Assembly (NCBI RefSeq): GCF_018860915.1
Contig: NZ_JAHKQD010000036.1
Location: forward strand, 83,943-147,942
From: Colwellia sp. C2M11
Lineage (GTDB): Bacteria > Pseudomonadota > Gammaproteobacteria > Enterobacterales > Alteromonadaceae
Reading direction: 5' to 3'
Length of the DNA stretch: 64,000 nt
Of the stretch, positions 29,401-36,057 are shown piece by piece; positions within the stretch are counted from its first letter, which is position 1; every line of letters starts with the position of its first letter. A program made the translations under genes and the position numbers. The notes beneath the pieces were generated by a model. That model made no database searches and was not told where the DNA came from. It saw nothing but the letters and a program-made list of their open reading frames with translations.

Positions 29401-29599
29401 GCTCTTGTTCTATCAGTATTTCCTTTTCGACATCTTGTGGTGTTGCACCTGGCCATTCTGTTACTACCGTAATAGTTCGTACGTCAAGATCTGGAATCAT
29501 TTGTACTGGTATTTTAAAGGCCGCCACAATACCTAAAATACAGGAAATCATAACAACTACGGCAACTAAAATACCTTGCTTAACAGCACCTTGTAACAT
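26498..29599 (-). CDS. RND efflux permease (HAE1-like), second system
   Basis: A 1033-residue RND permease with the usual 12-span, two-loop layout. Span 4 carries GVAFAIGMTVDNTIVVLENIEQAKRRG, again with the D-N form of the relay pair. N-terminal landmarks are FKIPVQMIPDLDVRTITVVTEWPGATPQDVEKEI, and the second half ends with VNNPILIVDQSRRNLASG. It is only distantly like the first permease in this window. Its start overlaps the stop of the adaptor by one base. A Fur-box-like sequence upstream of the adaptor hints that this pump is iron-regulated. Confidence 0.92.
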   Translation of the reverse strand: MLQGAVKQGILVAVVVMISCILGIVAAFKIPVQMIPDLDVRTITVVTEWPGATPQDVEKEILIEQERYLRSLPNLKRMSSYANTGEAEVELEFPFGADVNEALINVSNALAQVPNYPDNVDQPVLYSSSFSSNAFMFFTLKPLAGNPLNLDIDMLRDFTQDNVRPEMERVTGVSQVSIRGGALYQVQILVDQQKLASRNISLTDVRDAIKSRNLDASAGDIDSGKRRYLLRMVGRFQSAQALEELVIAQDQDSTVKLKDIATVTLDHYELRDVAYNDGERNLMLMVRRESGSNVIAIKDEMLQVVERLNHDLLEKNGLQLTLLSDDVRYVKGSIENVWTNLALGALLATLVMFWFLKSPRSTIIGVMGVPICTIAAFLGLLLFNRTINVISLAGVAFAIGMTVDNTIVVLENIEQAKRRGLSKFKAAITGVQEVWPAVLASTLTTVLVFAPILFIVQEAGQLYSDVAIAISAAIIASMLVALLVVPAAFAKFSTKDSQTSAMTTQMHLPAFIKKFLASTRQRFVCVVFAIVGLIGGAWLFMPEAEYLPEGEEPKAFSMMIAPPGYNLTYMEKIGDELLPYFNKHLNAPSSDFEQGKTDLPSLKYYSMSIGVGSIWFLSEPSNTEHIDAMMKAITQKFKSYPGMRAFSSRGSIISSNDGGTRAVAIDISGPEQVNLYRAADAIYRLASDVFDNPQVDSEPSSLTLDQPLIEIQPRWQRLAEVGMSADELGYTIAALSDGAYVDELIINDDKVDIFIFSEAGNKQSLSGLEQAPVVTKQGLLPLNALANLNEKADSDSLRRVDGRRTVTVYIIPPRDVALERAQQIVREELLPQLQKQGDLLPDVNITIGGAADQLEKTRDALSGNFIVALALCYLLLVAIFKHWGQPLFIMATVPLGMAGGLLGLVITNSVGSVVGGFHQPFDMITMLGFLILLGTVVNNPILIVDQSRRNLASGLKPYKAVINALETRLKPIVMSTMTTLCGLAPLVFLPGEGSELYRGVGIIVLGGITVSTLVSLTVLPAMLLMFYKQEELR

Positions 29600-30666
29600 T
29601 ATTTAATACCTATTTGAGAAACTACATTAACGACTTGTTTGTCTTGAAGTAATTCGTTTCCTTGGGTGACTACCCACTGGCCTGCTTGCAAGCCTTGAGT
29701 GATTTCAATCTTACTATTAATTCGTGTACCAAGAGTTACACTTTGTCTATAGGCAATACCGTCTCGAATTATAAACACGCTAAAGCCACCGTCCGGGTGG
29801 CGTAATAAAGCATCCCGATCAATCACAACACTTTCCTTAGTTGTTGCTTTTAAAGCAATATCGGCATTAGCTGATAAACCAACTTGCAAATCAGTAGTAC
29901 TCTCTAATGCTAAACGCACTAAAAAGCTGCGATTACTGGTGTTAATCACGGGAACTTTAGTAATTACTGTCGCATTAAATATTTTTTCCGGTTGGGAAGC
30001 TAAGTACACATTAACGCTATTGTTTATATCAATCGCATTGAAATGCTCTTGAGGCATATACAAATCAAGCCATAATTGCTTATTATTAACTAGTTCAAAA
30101 ACACTTTGTCCTCGAGTAACCCATTCACCCACATCTACCATTCGCTGCGCAATAACCCCGCTAAAAGGTGCTATTAGTTGATGACGATTTAATAATTGCT
30201 GTTGATAATATTGATTTGCTTGCTCTTCAAGCAACGTTGCTTCTGCGCTTTTTAAAGTGGCTTCTCGATCAGCAAGCTCAGTTTGGGCAAATAGGTTTTG
30301 TTCCGATAAAGATCTTGCTTCAGTGTAGCGGCGTAATGCGTCGTCAACAGCAACTTGTGCTCGTGCTAATGTAGCTTTATTAGCTTGTAGTTGTGCTTTT
30401 ACTAACGCTGAATCTAAAGCTAATAATGGCGCACCTTGTTCAATTTGATCACCTGTTTCTCGATGAATTTGGGTCACAACACCATCAGTTAGCACGGAAA
30501 GATTAGCATGACGCTGCGCTTTTAATGAGCCAGTTAATGTAACGGTAGGAGCAAGCTGCTGTTGCTTCACTTGATCTATAACGACATTTACTTTTTGGTT
30601 TGCATTTGCAGAAAAAACACCTAATAAAAGTATAGGGTAACACCAAAACAACTTGTAAAAGCTCAA
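29599..30666 (-). CDS. RND periplasmic adaptor, second system
   Basis: A 355-residue membrane-fusion protein. A signal peptide ends near GVFSANA, followed by the barrel-sandwich half LSVLTDGVVTQIHRETGDQIEQGAPLLALD, a helical hairpin (about 95-155), and LIAPFSGVIAQRMVDVGEWV. The C-terminal part has beta-barrel and membrane-proximal segments (QGLQAGQWVVTQGNELLQDKQ). It is the first gene of a two-gene operon with the permease. The region upstream (30667-31079) contains Fur-box candidates. Confidence 0.92.
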   Translation of the reverse strand: MSFYKLFWCYPILLLGVFSANANQKVNVVIDQVKQQQLAPTVTLTGSLKAQRHANLSVLTDGVVTQIHRETGDQIEQGAPLLALDSALVKAQLQANKATLARAQVAVDDALRRYTEARSLSEQNLFAQTELADREATLKSAEATLLEEQANQYYQQQLLNRHQLIAPFSGVIAQRMVDVGEWVTRGQSVFELVNNKQLWLDLYMPQEHFNAIDINNSVNVYLASQPEKIFNATVITKVPVINTSNRSFLVRLALESTTDLQVGLSANADIALKATTKESVVIDRDALLRHPDGGFSVFIIRDGIAYRQSVTLGTRINSKIEITQGLQAGQWVVTQGNELLQDKQVVNVVSQIGIK

Positions 30667-30752
30667 AATAACTCCCTAATTAACGAGTAAATAACTACAA
30701 TGAAAGTGACCACTAATATAAATCAGAAAAAGTACTGAGATCAACCTTAATT

Positions 30753-30771
30753 GATAATAATTCTCATTTAT
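30753..30771 (-). promoter_or_regulatory. Fur box candidate upstream of second RND operon
   Basis: The 19-base site starting GATAATAATTCTC matches 13 of 19 positions of the classical Fur consensus by my hand alignment. It lies about 87-105 bases upstream of the adaptor start and is flanked by TTGAT and ATCAA arms. AT-rich DNA makes chance matches common, so this is tentative. Confidence 0.4.
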
Positions 30772-30985
30772 AATCAATTAGAAGGTCGACTGTTTGTTGA
30801 TAAACAAGCATCACTATCGATAATCCCTCGATAATTAAAATACAGCACCTGTTTAAACTTTGTCATAAGCCATGCTAATTTATCCAACCTTTTCAACAGC
30901 TCTCTCCCAGCAGATATAGTAAAGCAATGTAATCATGAAACTAAACTGGCATAAATTTTATACTTTTTATAGAATAATTACTTTT

Positions 30986-31037
30986 GCAAATAAAAATCAT
31001 TATCAGTCAATTTAAATTGATAATGATAGTTTTAAGC
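30986..31037 (+). promoter_or_regulatory. Double Fur box in front of PepSY gene
   Basis: Two Fur-like sites face each other. 30986-31004 matches the consensus at 15 of 19 positions and 31019-31037 at 14 of 19, aligned by hand. They contain the perfect inverted repeat ATCATTATCA (30996-31005) and TGATAATGAT (31018-31027), and between them lies a second palindrome, TCAATTTAAATTGA (31007-31020). The site is 43-94 bases upstream of the PepSY gene, a normal place for an iron-responsive operator. The rest of the 413-base gap (30667-31079) holds no gene I can see. Confidence 0.7.
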
Positions 31038-31079
31038 TTTATTATGCGCGTTTATTGTCCTTTATAAGCTTAATATTTT

Positions 31080-32270
31080 ATGGCTAAAATAAGTAATCGT
31101 TTTTGGTTTCAGCTTCACGGCTGGTTTTCATTACCCGTTTGGATCATCTTCTGCTTTGTATGCCTTACTGGTACTATTTCTGTGCTTAGTCATGAAATAA
31201 CATGGCTTACAAATAATAATGCCCGTGCGACTAACCCTGAAAATCTTGTCGAGAAACCTACTGCTGAGCTTATTTCAATAGTACAAAAAGCCTACCCCAG
31301 CGCGAAAATTACAACGGTGATGACTTTTGAACCCTATTTAGTAAATGCTGTAATTTTTACCGATAAAGATAAACCTTATGCTATTGCCTATGTAAATCAA
31401 TATACTGGCGACATTCAATCAATCAATGAAGGCTTAATCTTTACAGACTTTATGCGTTCATTACATGGCTGGTTACTCTTTCCATGGCATGGCAGCTATA
31501 GTGTTGGATATTATTTGGTCTGTGCTATGGCGATAGTTATGTTAGGTGCATTAGTAACAGGGCTAATTATTTATAAAAACTTTTGGCGTGCATTCACTCA
31601 GCCTAAACTTCGATTTACTCAAGGAAAAAAAACACTACTCGCTGATTTACATCGTTTAGCTGGAGTTTGGTCAATATGGTTTTTAATGCTAATGAGCCTC
31701 ACCGGCTTATGGTATTTGGTACAAGCTATTTTATGGCATGCCGATTATGATATTGAACCACATGCTCCTATTGCACAGGTGTCACAGTTACCGTTAAATA
31801 CAGTAGAGTCTGCTGCTAAGCTTGCCATTAACGATATTCCTCGTCCAAATTACACTTTAGATAATGCGGTAGAAATAGCCAAGCAACAATTTCCTGATTT
31901 TCATACTACTTATGTAATGTTACCCGAGCATAATCGAGATACTTTTAAAGTTTATGGTAGCGGAGACTTTATTTTCTATGATCAATATTCTTATGGGCTT
32001 GTGATCAATCCATGGACAGGTGCCATCGAAAGTGAAAGAGCACCCGATAAAATGACGTTATTACAAACCTTATCTCATATTGCTGATCCTCTTCATTACG
32101 GTACTATTGGTGGAATATGGACAAAAATAATCTGGTTTATTTTTGGCATGATATTAACAGGCATGTCAATTACAGGATTTTTAATGTGGGGAAGCCGTAC
32201 CATTAAAGCCAGTAAAACGGAGCAAGTAACCATACACCATAAGAAAATAACAGCTCAGGAAATACAATAA
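31080..32270 (+). CDS. PepSY-associated membrane protein, likely iron-linked reductase
   Basis: A 396-residue inner-membrane protein of the PepSY_TM family. Four spans are clear: about 12-35 (VWIIFCFVCLTGTISVLSHE), about 140-165, about 195-215 (WFLMLMSLTGLWYLV) and about 345-370. Histidines sit near several spans (LHGW at 13, LHGWLLFPWHG near 130, LHRLAG near 190, HIADPLHYG near 335), suggesting haem or metal binding within the membrane. Two PepSY-like periplasmic segments lie between. Relatives such as PiuB and FegB-type proteins are linked to ferric-siderophore reduction. The double Fur box upstream supports an iron role. The stop overlaps the next start. Confidence 0.85.
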   Translation: MAKISNRFWFQLHGWFSLPVWIIFCFVCLTGTISVLSHEITWLTNNNARATNPENLVEKPTAELISIVQKAYPSAKITTVMTFEPYLVNAVIFTDKDKPYAIAYVNQYTGDIQSINEGLIFTDFMRSLHGWLLFPWHGSYSVGYYLVCAMAIVMLGALVTGLIIYKNFWRAFTQPKLRFTQGKKTLLADLHRLAGVWSIWFLMLMSLTGLWYLVQAILWHADYDIEPHAPIAQVSQLPLNTVESAAKLAINDIPRPNYTLDNAVEIAKQQFPDFHTTYVMLPEHNRDTFKVYGSGDFIFYDQYSYGLVINPWTGAIESERAPDKMTLLQTLSHIADPLHYGTIGGIWTKIIWFIFGMILTGMSITGFLMWGSRTIKASKTEQVTIHHKKITAQEIQ

Positions 32271-32743
32271 TGGCAAGAGTTAACAATACTATTTGGAATC
32301 GCTATAAATATAAATTGAATGGCTTAGTCTTAATTTTGCCTTTTATTTTTCTTTATCAATCATTAACACCTGGATTTCCACCAACTTGGCAACCTAAAGA
32401 CGTAGGCAGCTTTTCGGTTACTCCAATGCCTTACAACCTTGATGCTCCCTATTTGCATCATGACACCTATACTAAAGATTTCTTTCTGATATTTACTAAA
32501 GGAGATATCAATAATATTCGCCAAGCTTATTTTACCTTAGGAAAGGAGCCTCTTTCGTTAGCAAAGCTTGAAATGGGTGACGAAGGAATATTACACGGTA
32601 GTATACATGGACAAGAAGTACATGCTATTAGCCCTAAAAAATTAACCGCTGAGGATAAAGCTTGGTTAACCATTGAAGATTGGCAAGGTGAGGTCATTAT
32701 CGCTAGCTGGGACTTACCTAAGTCATTACTACAGTATAAATAG
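32270..32743 (+). CDS. Membrane-anchored protein of unknown function, coupled to PepSY gene
   Basis: I do not recognise the family. It has 157 residues with one N-terminal span (about 17-32, NGLVLILPFIFLYQSL) and a periplasmic domain starting with FPPTWQPKDVGSFSVTPMPYNLDAPYLHHD. The doubled histidine HHD at 64-66 and scattered acidic residues could bind metal, but this is a guess. The start overlaps the PepSY stop by one base (32270), so the two are translationally coupled and probably form one complex under the same iron-responsive control. Confidence 0.75.
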   Translation: MARVNNTIWNRYKYKLNGLVLILPFIFLYQSLTPGFPPTWQPKDVGSFSVTPMPYNLDAPYLHHDTYTKDFFLIFTKGDINNIRQAYFTLGKEPLSLAKLEMGDEGILHGSIHGQEVHAISPKKLTAEDKAWLTIEDWQGEVIIASWDLPKSLLQYK

Positions 32744-32878
32744 CTTACTTATTCAACTAAACTACAGAATTTCAGTGGTAATTAGGCTGGTGAAGCAAAG
32801 TATTCGAGGATAATAGATTAGTTCGCTATCAGTTAATAACGTATGCTGAATAGTTATCCCCTCACCAAAAAATGATAT

Positions 32879-32906
32879 TAGCAGTGATTCAACAATATCA
32901 CTGCTA
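32879..32906. other. Hairpin in convergent gap
   Basis: A perfect 10-base inverted repeat, TAGCAGTGAT (32879-32888) and ATCACTGCTA (32897-32906), with an 8-base loop and no T-run. It precedes the stronger hairpin at 32928-32960. It may back up termination or be part of a transcript end. Confidence 0.4.
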
Positions 32907-32927
32907 TAGCGATATATTATGTTATTA

Positions 32928-32960
32928 AAATTAAATGAACCACCTAGGTTCATTTAATTT
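32928..32960. terminator. Bidirectional terminator between convergent genes
   Basis: A perfect 14-base inverted repeat, AAATTAAATGAACC (32928-32941) and GGTTCATTTAATTT (32947-32960), with a 5-base loop. The outer A/T pairs give a U-rich 3' side in both directions. It separates the rightward PepSY pair from the leftward M28 peptidase gene. Confidence 0.8.
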
Positions 32961-32992
32961 ATCAGTACACTTGCTCTGTTGAGCTGTTGAGC

Positions 32993-34627
32993 TTAACGTT
33001 TAAACTCTGATGTTTTGCTCCACTGAGGCCAAACATTTTCTTTCGATAATTCATAACCAACTTCAAAGAATGCTTGCATGTCTTCTACCGCGCCAGACAG
33101 ATCCCAAGCGTCGCTATATTCATCACATAAATTATGATAGCACTTACTTAAGCTCTCGCTCAGTTCAGCACGCAAGGCTTTAGTTGCTTCATCTACTGGT
33201 GTTTTACCTGTTTTTGCATAAAGAGCAGGAATACCTATATTAGCAAAAGCAAAGTGGTCTGAACGATAGTAAATCCCCGCGGCTGGGCGTGGATCGCCTG
33301 CAATGGTGCGCCCTTGTTTCTTGGCTGCAACCGTAAGGAAGTTGTCTAATTCTGATTGCCCTAAACCATAAACAGACACATCACTACTTCGTCCATCAAC
33401 ACCCAAAGCGTCCATATTAATATTAGCTACTGTTTTAGCTGCTGGAATAACTGGATTTGCCGCATAGTATTTAGAACCTAATAAGCCTTGTTCTTCTGCT
33501 GTTACAGCCATAATAGTAATTGAACGTTCGGGTGCAACAGGAAGTTTAGCAAAAGCTTCAGCTACTTCAATAAGCGCCCCTGTTCCTGAGGCATTATCAA
33601 CGGCACCATTATAAACTTGGTCACCGACTAAACTTTCATCTTTACCTAAATGATCCCAGTGTGCTGTATAAATAATGTGTTCATCTGGGGTACTACTCCC
33701 CGGTAAAGTCGCGATAAAGTTATATGAAACCGACTGTTTCACTGTATTCTTTACGCTAACTGATGCCGATAGATCGCCCATATCAACATGGTAACTACCC
33801 TTTGCAGCTTCTATTTTAGCTTGCTCAAAATTTAAACCGGCACGTTCAAATAACTCGGTAGCAACTTCACTGTTAATCCAACCTTCAACGGCTACACGTC
33901 CTTTATTTAGGTCTTCACGCACAAAACCAAATTGTGGCCCACTCCATGAATGCTCCACTACTGACCAACCATATGATGCCGGTGCAGTTTCATGAATAAT
34001 AATTGCTCCTTCAGCACCTTGACGGCTAGCTTCCTCGTATTTATAAGTCCAACGACCATAATAAGTCATGGCATTGCCATTAAATAAATCAGGGTCTTGA
34101 GTCGCAAACCCAGGGTCATTCACTAAAATAACAACTGTTTTACCTTTTACATCTAAACCTTTGTAATCATTCCAGTTATATTCAGGAGCATTAACACCAT
34201 AACCAACAAAAACTAATTCTGAATTTTTAAGCTGCTCAAAGTCACTAATACGGCTAGTACCCATTACCATTTCTTCACCATACTGATAATCTTTACCATT
34301 GATTGATAAAGTCATATCTGGTGAAGCTTCAATAGATACCATAGGCACTTCTTGTAAGAAGCTATCGCCATTACCCGGTTGAAAGCCAATGGCCGTCAAT
34401 TGCTTTGTTAAATAATCAAGCGTTAACGCTTCACCTTTAGTAGAAGGAGCTCTGCCCTCAAACTCATCAGAAGAAAGCACTTTAATGTGCTCAATTAATT
34501 GCTCTTTATTAATACTATTATAACTAGCAGTGACATCCGCCGCCGTATTAGTTGTTGCAATATTATTAGTAACACAACCACTTATTACAGCAGAAACAAG
34601 TAAAGTTAAACCGATTGTTTTTTTCAT
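32993..34627 (-). CDS. M28 family metallopeptidase, lipoprotein
   Basis: 544 residues from the chosen start at 34627 (MKKTIGLTLLVSAVISGC). An in-frame ATG 15 codons earlier would spoil the lipoprotein signal, whose lipobox VISGC puts the lipidated Cys at residue 18. A PA-type insert occupies the middle (EGAIIIHETAPASYGW). The dizinc aminopeptidase motifs follow in order: YTAHWDHLG (His, then Asp in GAVDNASGTGALIEV), the acidic TAEEQGLLGS, the Asp in NINMDALGV and the last His in YYRSDHFAF. It should trim peptides in the periplasm or at the outer membrane. It appears to be a single-gene unit. Confidence 0.92.
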   Translation of the reverse strand: MKKTIGLTLLVSAVISGCVTNNIATTNTAADVTASYNSINKEQLIEHIKVLSSDEFEGRAPSTKGEALTLDYLTKQLTAIGFQPGNGDSFLQEVPMVSIEASPDMTLSINGKDYQYGEEMVMGTSRISDFEQLKNSELVFVGYGVNAPEYNWNDYKGLDVKGKTVVILVNDPGFATQDPDLFNGNAMTYYGRWTYKYEEASRQGAEGAIIIHETAPASYGWSVVEHSWSGPQFGFVREDLNKGRVAVEGWINSEVATELFERAGLNFEQAKIEAAKGSYHVDMGDLSASVSVKNTVKQSVSYNFIATLPGSSTPDEHIIYTAHWDHLGKDESLVGDQVYNGAVDNASGTGALIEVAEAFAKLPVAPERSITIMAVTAEEQGLLGSKYYAANPVIPAAKTVANINMDALGVDGRSSDVSVYGLGQSELDNFLTVAAKKQGRTIAGDPRPAAGIYYRSDHFAFANIGIPALYAKTGKTPVDEATKALRAELSESLSKCYHNLCDEYSDAWDLSGAVEDMQAFFEVGYELSKENVWPQWSKTSEFKR

Positions 34628-34754
34628 TAAATTGATTCTTTTATTTAAAATGACATAATTGATTATAAACAAATATTTTCATTATTAGGTATATTTACTA
34701 ACAAATAATATGTTGTTTAAATAGTTAATTGTAAAGACACTCAGACAACAACAA

Positions 34755-36014
34755 TTAATCGTAATCTTCACTACCTGAAACAACAATTTGATTTCGCCCG
34801 CGATCCTTAGCCAAATAAAGTGCATTATCTGCATCACTCATTTGTTTTGAAAAACTATCTTGGCTATCAAAAACGACACCAAAACTAACACTAATCGATA
34901 TTTCAGCATCGCCTGCAGGTATACTAGATACTGCTACTTCACGACGAAAGTCATCTAACTTATTGTACAGTTGATCAGAGTCTAAACCATGCAATAAAAT
35001 ACCAAACGTACCTCCACCTAAACGGGTAGTTAAACCTCCACCAAAATATTTACGCATATATAAAGCTAATACTTTTAACACTTGATCACCCGTGTCATGG
35101 CCGTAAGTGTCGTTAACTTTTTTGAAGTGATCGATGTCAAATACCGCTAAGCAATAAGGAACGTTTCGCTTAGCGTATTCAACGATACGCTGCTCTGAAT
35201 TTTTAATGAATGTTCTGCGGTTTGATAATTCAGTTAAATAGTCTGTATTTGCTGTATGTTGAATTTTTGCAATATTGTTCAAACTCTCAATATTTTGAGT
35301 TATCCGACAATAAAACTCTTCTGGACAAAAAGGCTTTCGTAAAAAGTCATCGGCACCATTTTTAATAAATCGTGCTGAATGACTCCCGTTTTCTGCTCCT
35401 GAAATACCAACAATTGCTAGTTGCTCTCTCGTATACTTTTTGCGTATTTCATTGGTTAAGGTAATACCATTCATAACTGGCATTTCTAAATCGGTCACCA
35501 CCAATTTAATATGTTTATGCTCGGCTAACTTTTCTAAGGCTTCTACGCCATTATTTGCAGTGTACACGGTAAAATTACGACGTTTTAATAACTCTACAAT
35601 GTGAGTGCGGGCAGAGGAGGAATCATCCACCACTAGAATTTCATTATCACTATTAGTCTGTTGCCAATGCAGTATGCGCTTTAAGTATAAAAATGCTTGG
35701 CTATTTTCTTTAGTAATATAATCAATAACAGGTTGAGCTAAGATTTTTTGTCTTGTAGCATCATCCATTTTACCAGTCATGACAACGCTAGGAATCTTGT
35801 GAGATAGCACATAGGCGATAGCTTCACCGTCTAGCGCATCAGGTAAAGAAAAGTCAATTGTCGCTGCAAAAAAATCGGTATCACCCGATAGAATCTCTTC
35901 AACTTGGGCTAACGTCGTAGCCATAACAACTTCATAGTTTAACGATTGCGCTATTTGTTTAATAACGGTTGCAATAGGTTTACTGTCTTCTACTACCAAT
36001 AATCTTTGTGACAT
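34755..36014 (-). CDS. Response regulator with two receivers and a degenerate GGDEF domain
   Basis: 419 residues from MSQRLLVVED at 36014; a start 24 codons earlier (36086) would overlap uvrD. Receiver 1 (about 1-120) has VVEDSKP and ATIDFSLPD. Receiver 2 (about 125-245) has LVVDDSSSARTH and VVTDLEMPVMNG. A GGDEF fold follows from about 260, with its first conserved stretch intact (FDIDHFKKVNDTYGHDTGDQVL). The catalytic signature reads RLGGGTFGIL (GGGTF, residues 333-337, bases 35004-35018) instead of GGDEF, and the RxxD inhibitory site is absent. It is therefore probably not an active diguanylate cyclase and may act as a c-di-GMP or GTP sensor or a scaffold. It lies 43 bases after uvrD. Confidence 0.88.
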   Translation of the reverse strand: MSQRLLVVEDSKPIATVIKQIAQSLNYEVVMATTLAQVEEILSGDTDFFAATIDFSLPDALDGEAIAYVLSHKIPSVVMTGKMDDATRQKILAQPVIDYITKENSQAFLYLKRILHWQQTNSDNEILVVDDSSSARTHIVELLKRRNFTVYTANNGVEALEKLAEHKHIKLVVTDLEMPVMNGITLTNEIRKKYTREQLAIVGISGAENGSHSARFIKNGADDFLRKPFCPEEFYCRITQNIESLNNIAKIQHTANTDYLTELSNRRTFIKNSEQRIVEYAKRNVPYCLAVFDIDHFKKVNDTYGHDTGDQVLKVLALYMRKYFGGGLTTRLGGGTFGILLHGLDSDQLYNKLDDFRREVAVSSIPAGDAEISISVSFGVVFDSQDSFSKQMSDADNALYLAKDRGRNQIVVSGSEDYD

Positions 36015-36057
36015 TCTAACGCCCTTCCTAGTTATTTTTAGCTCTTGATACACCCTA

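Noticed and set aside
32762..32953. Small frame of 63 codons on the minus strand
   Set aside because: It overlaps two strong hairpins in a convergent gap, has no ribosome-binding site that I can see, and resembles no family.
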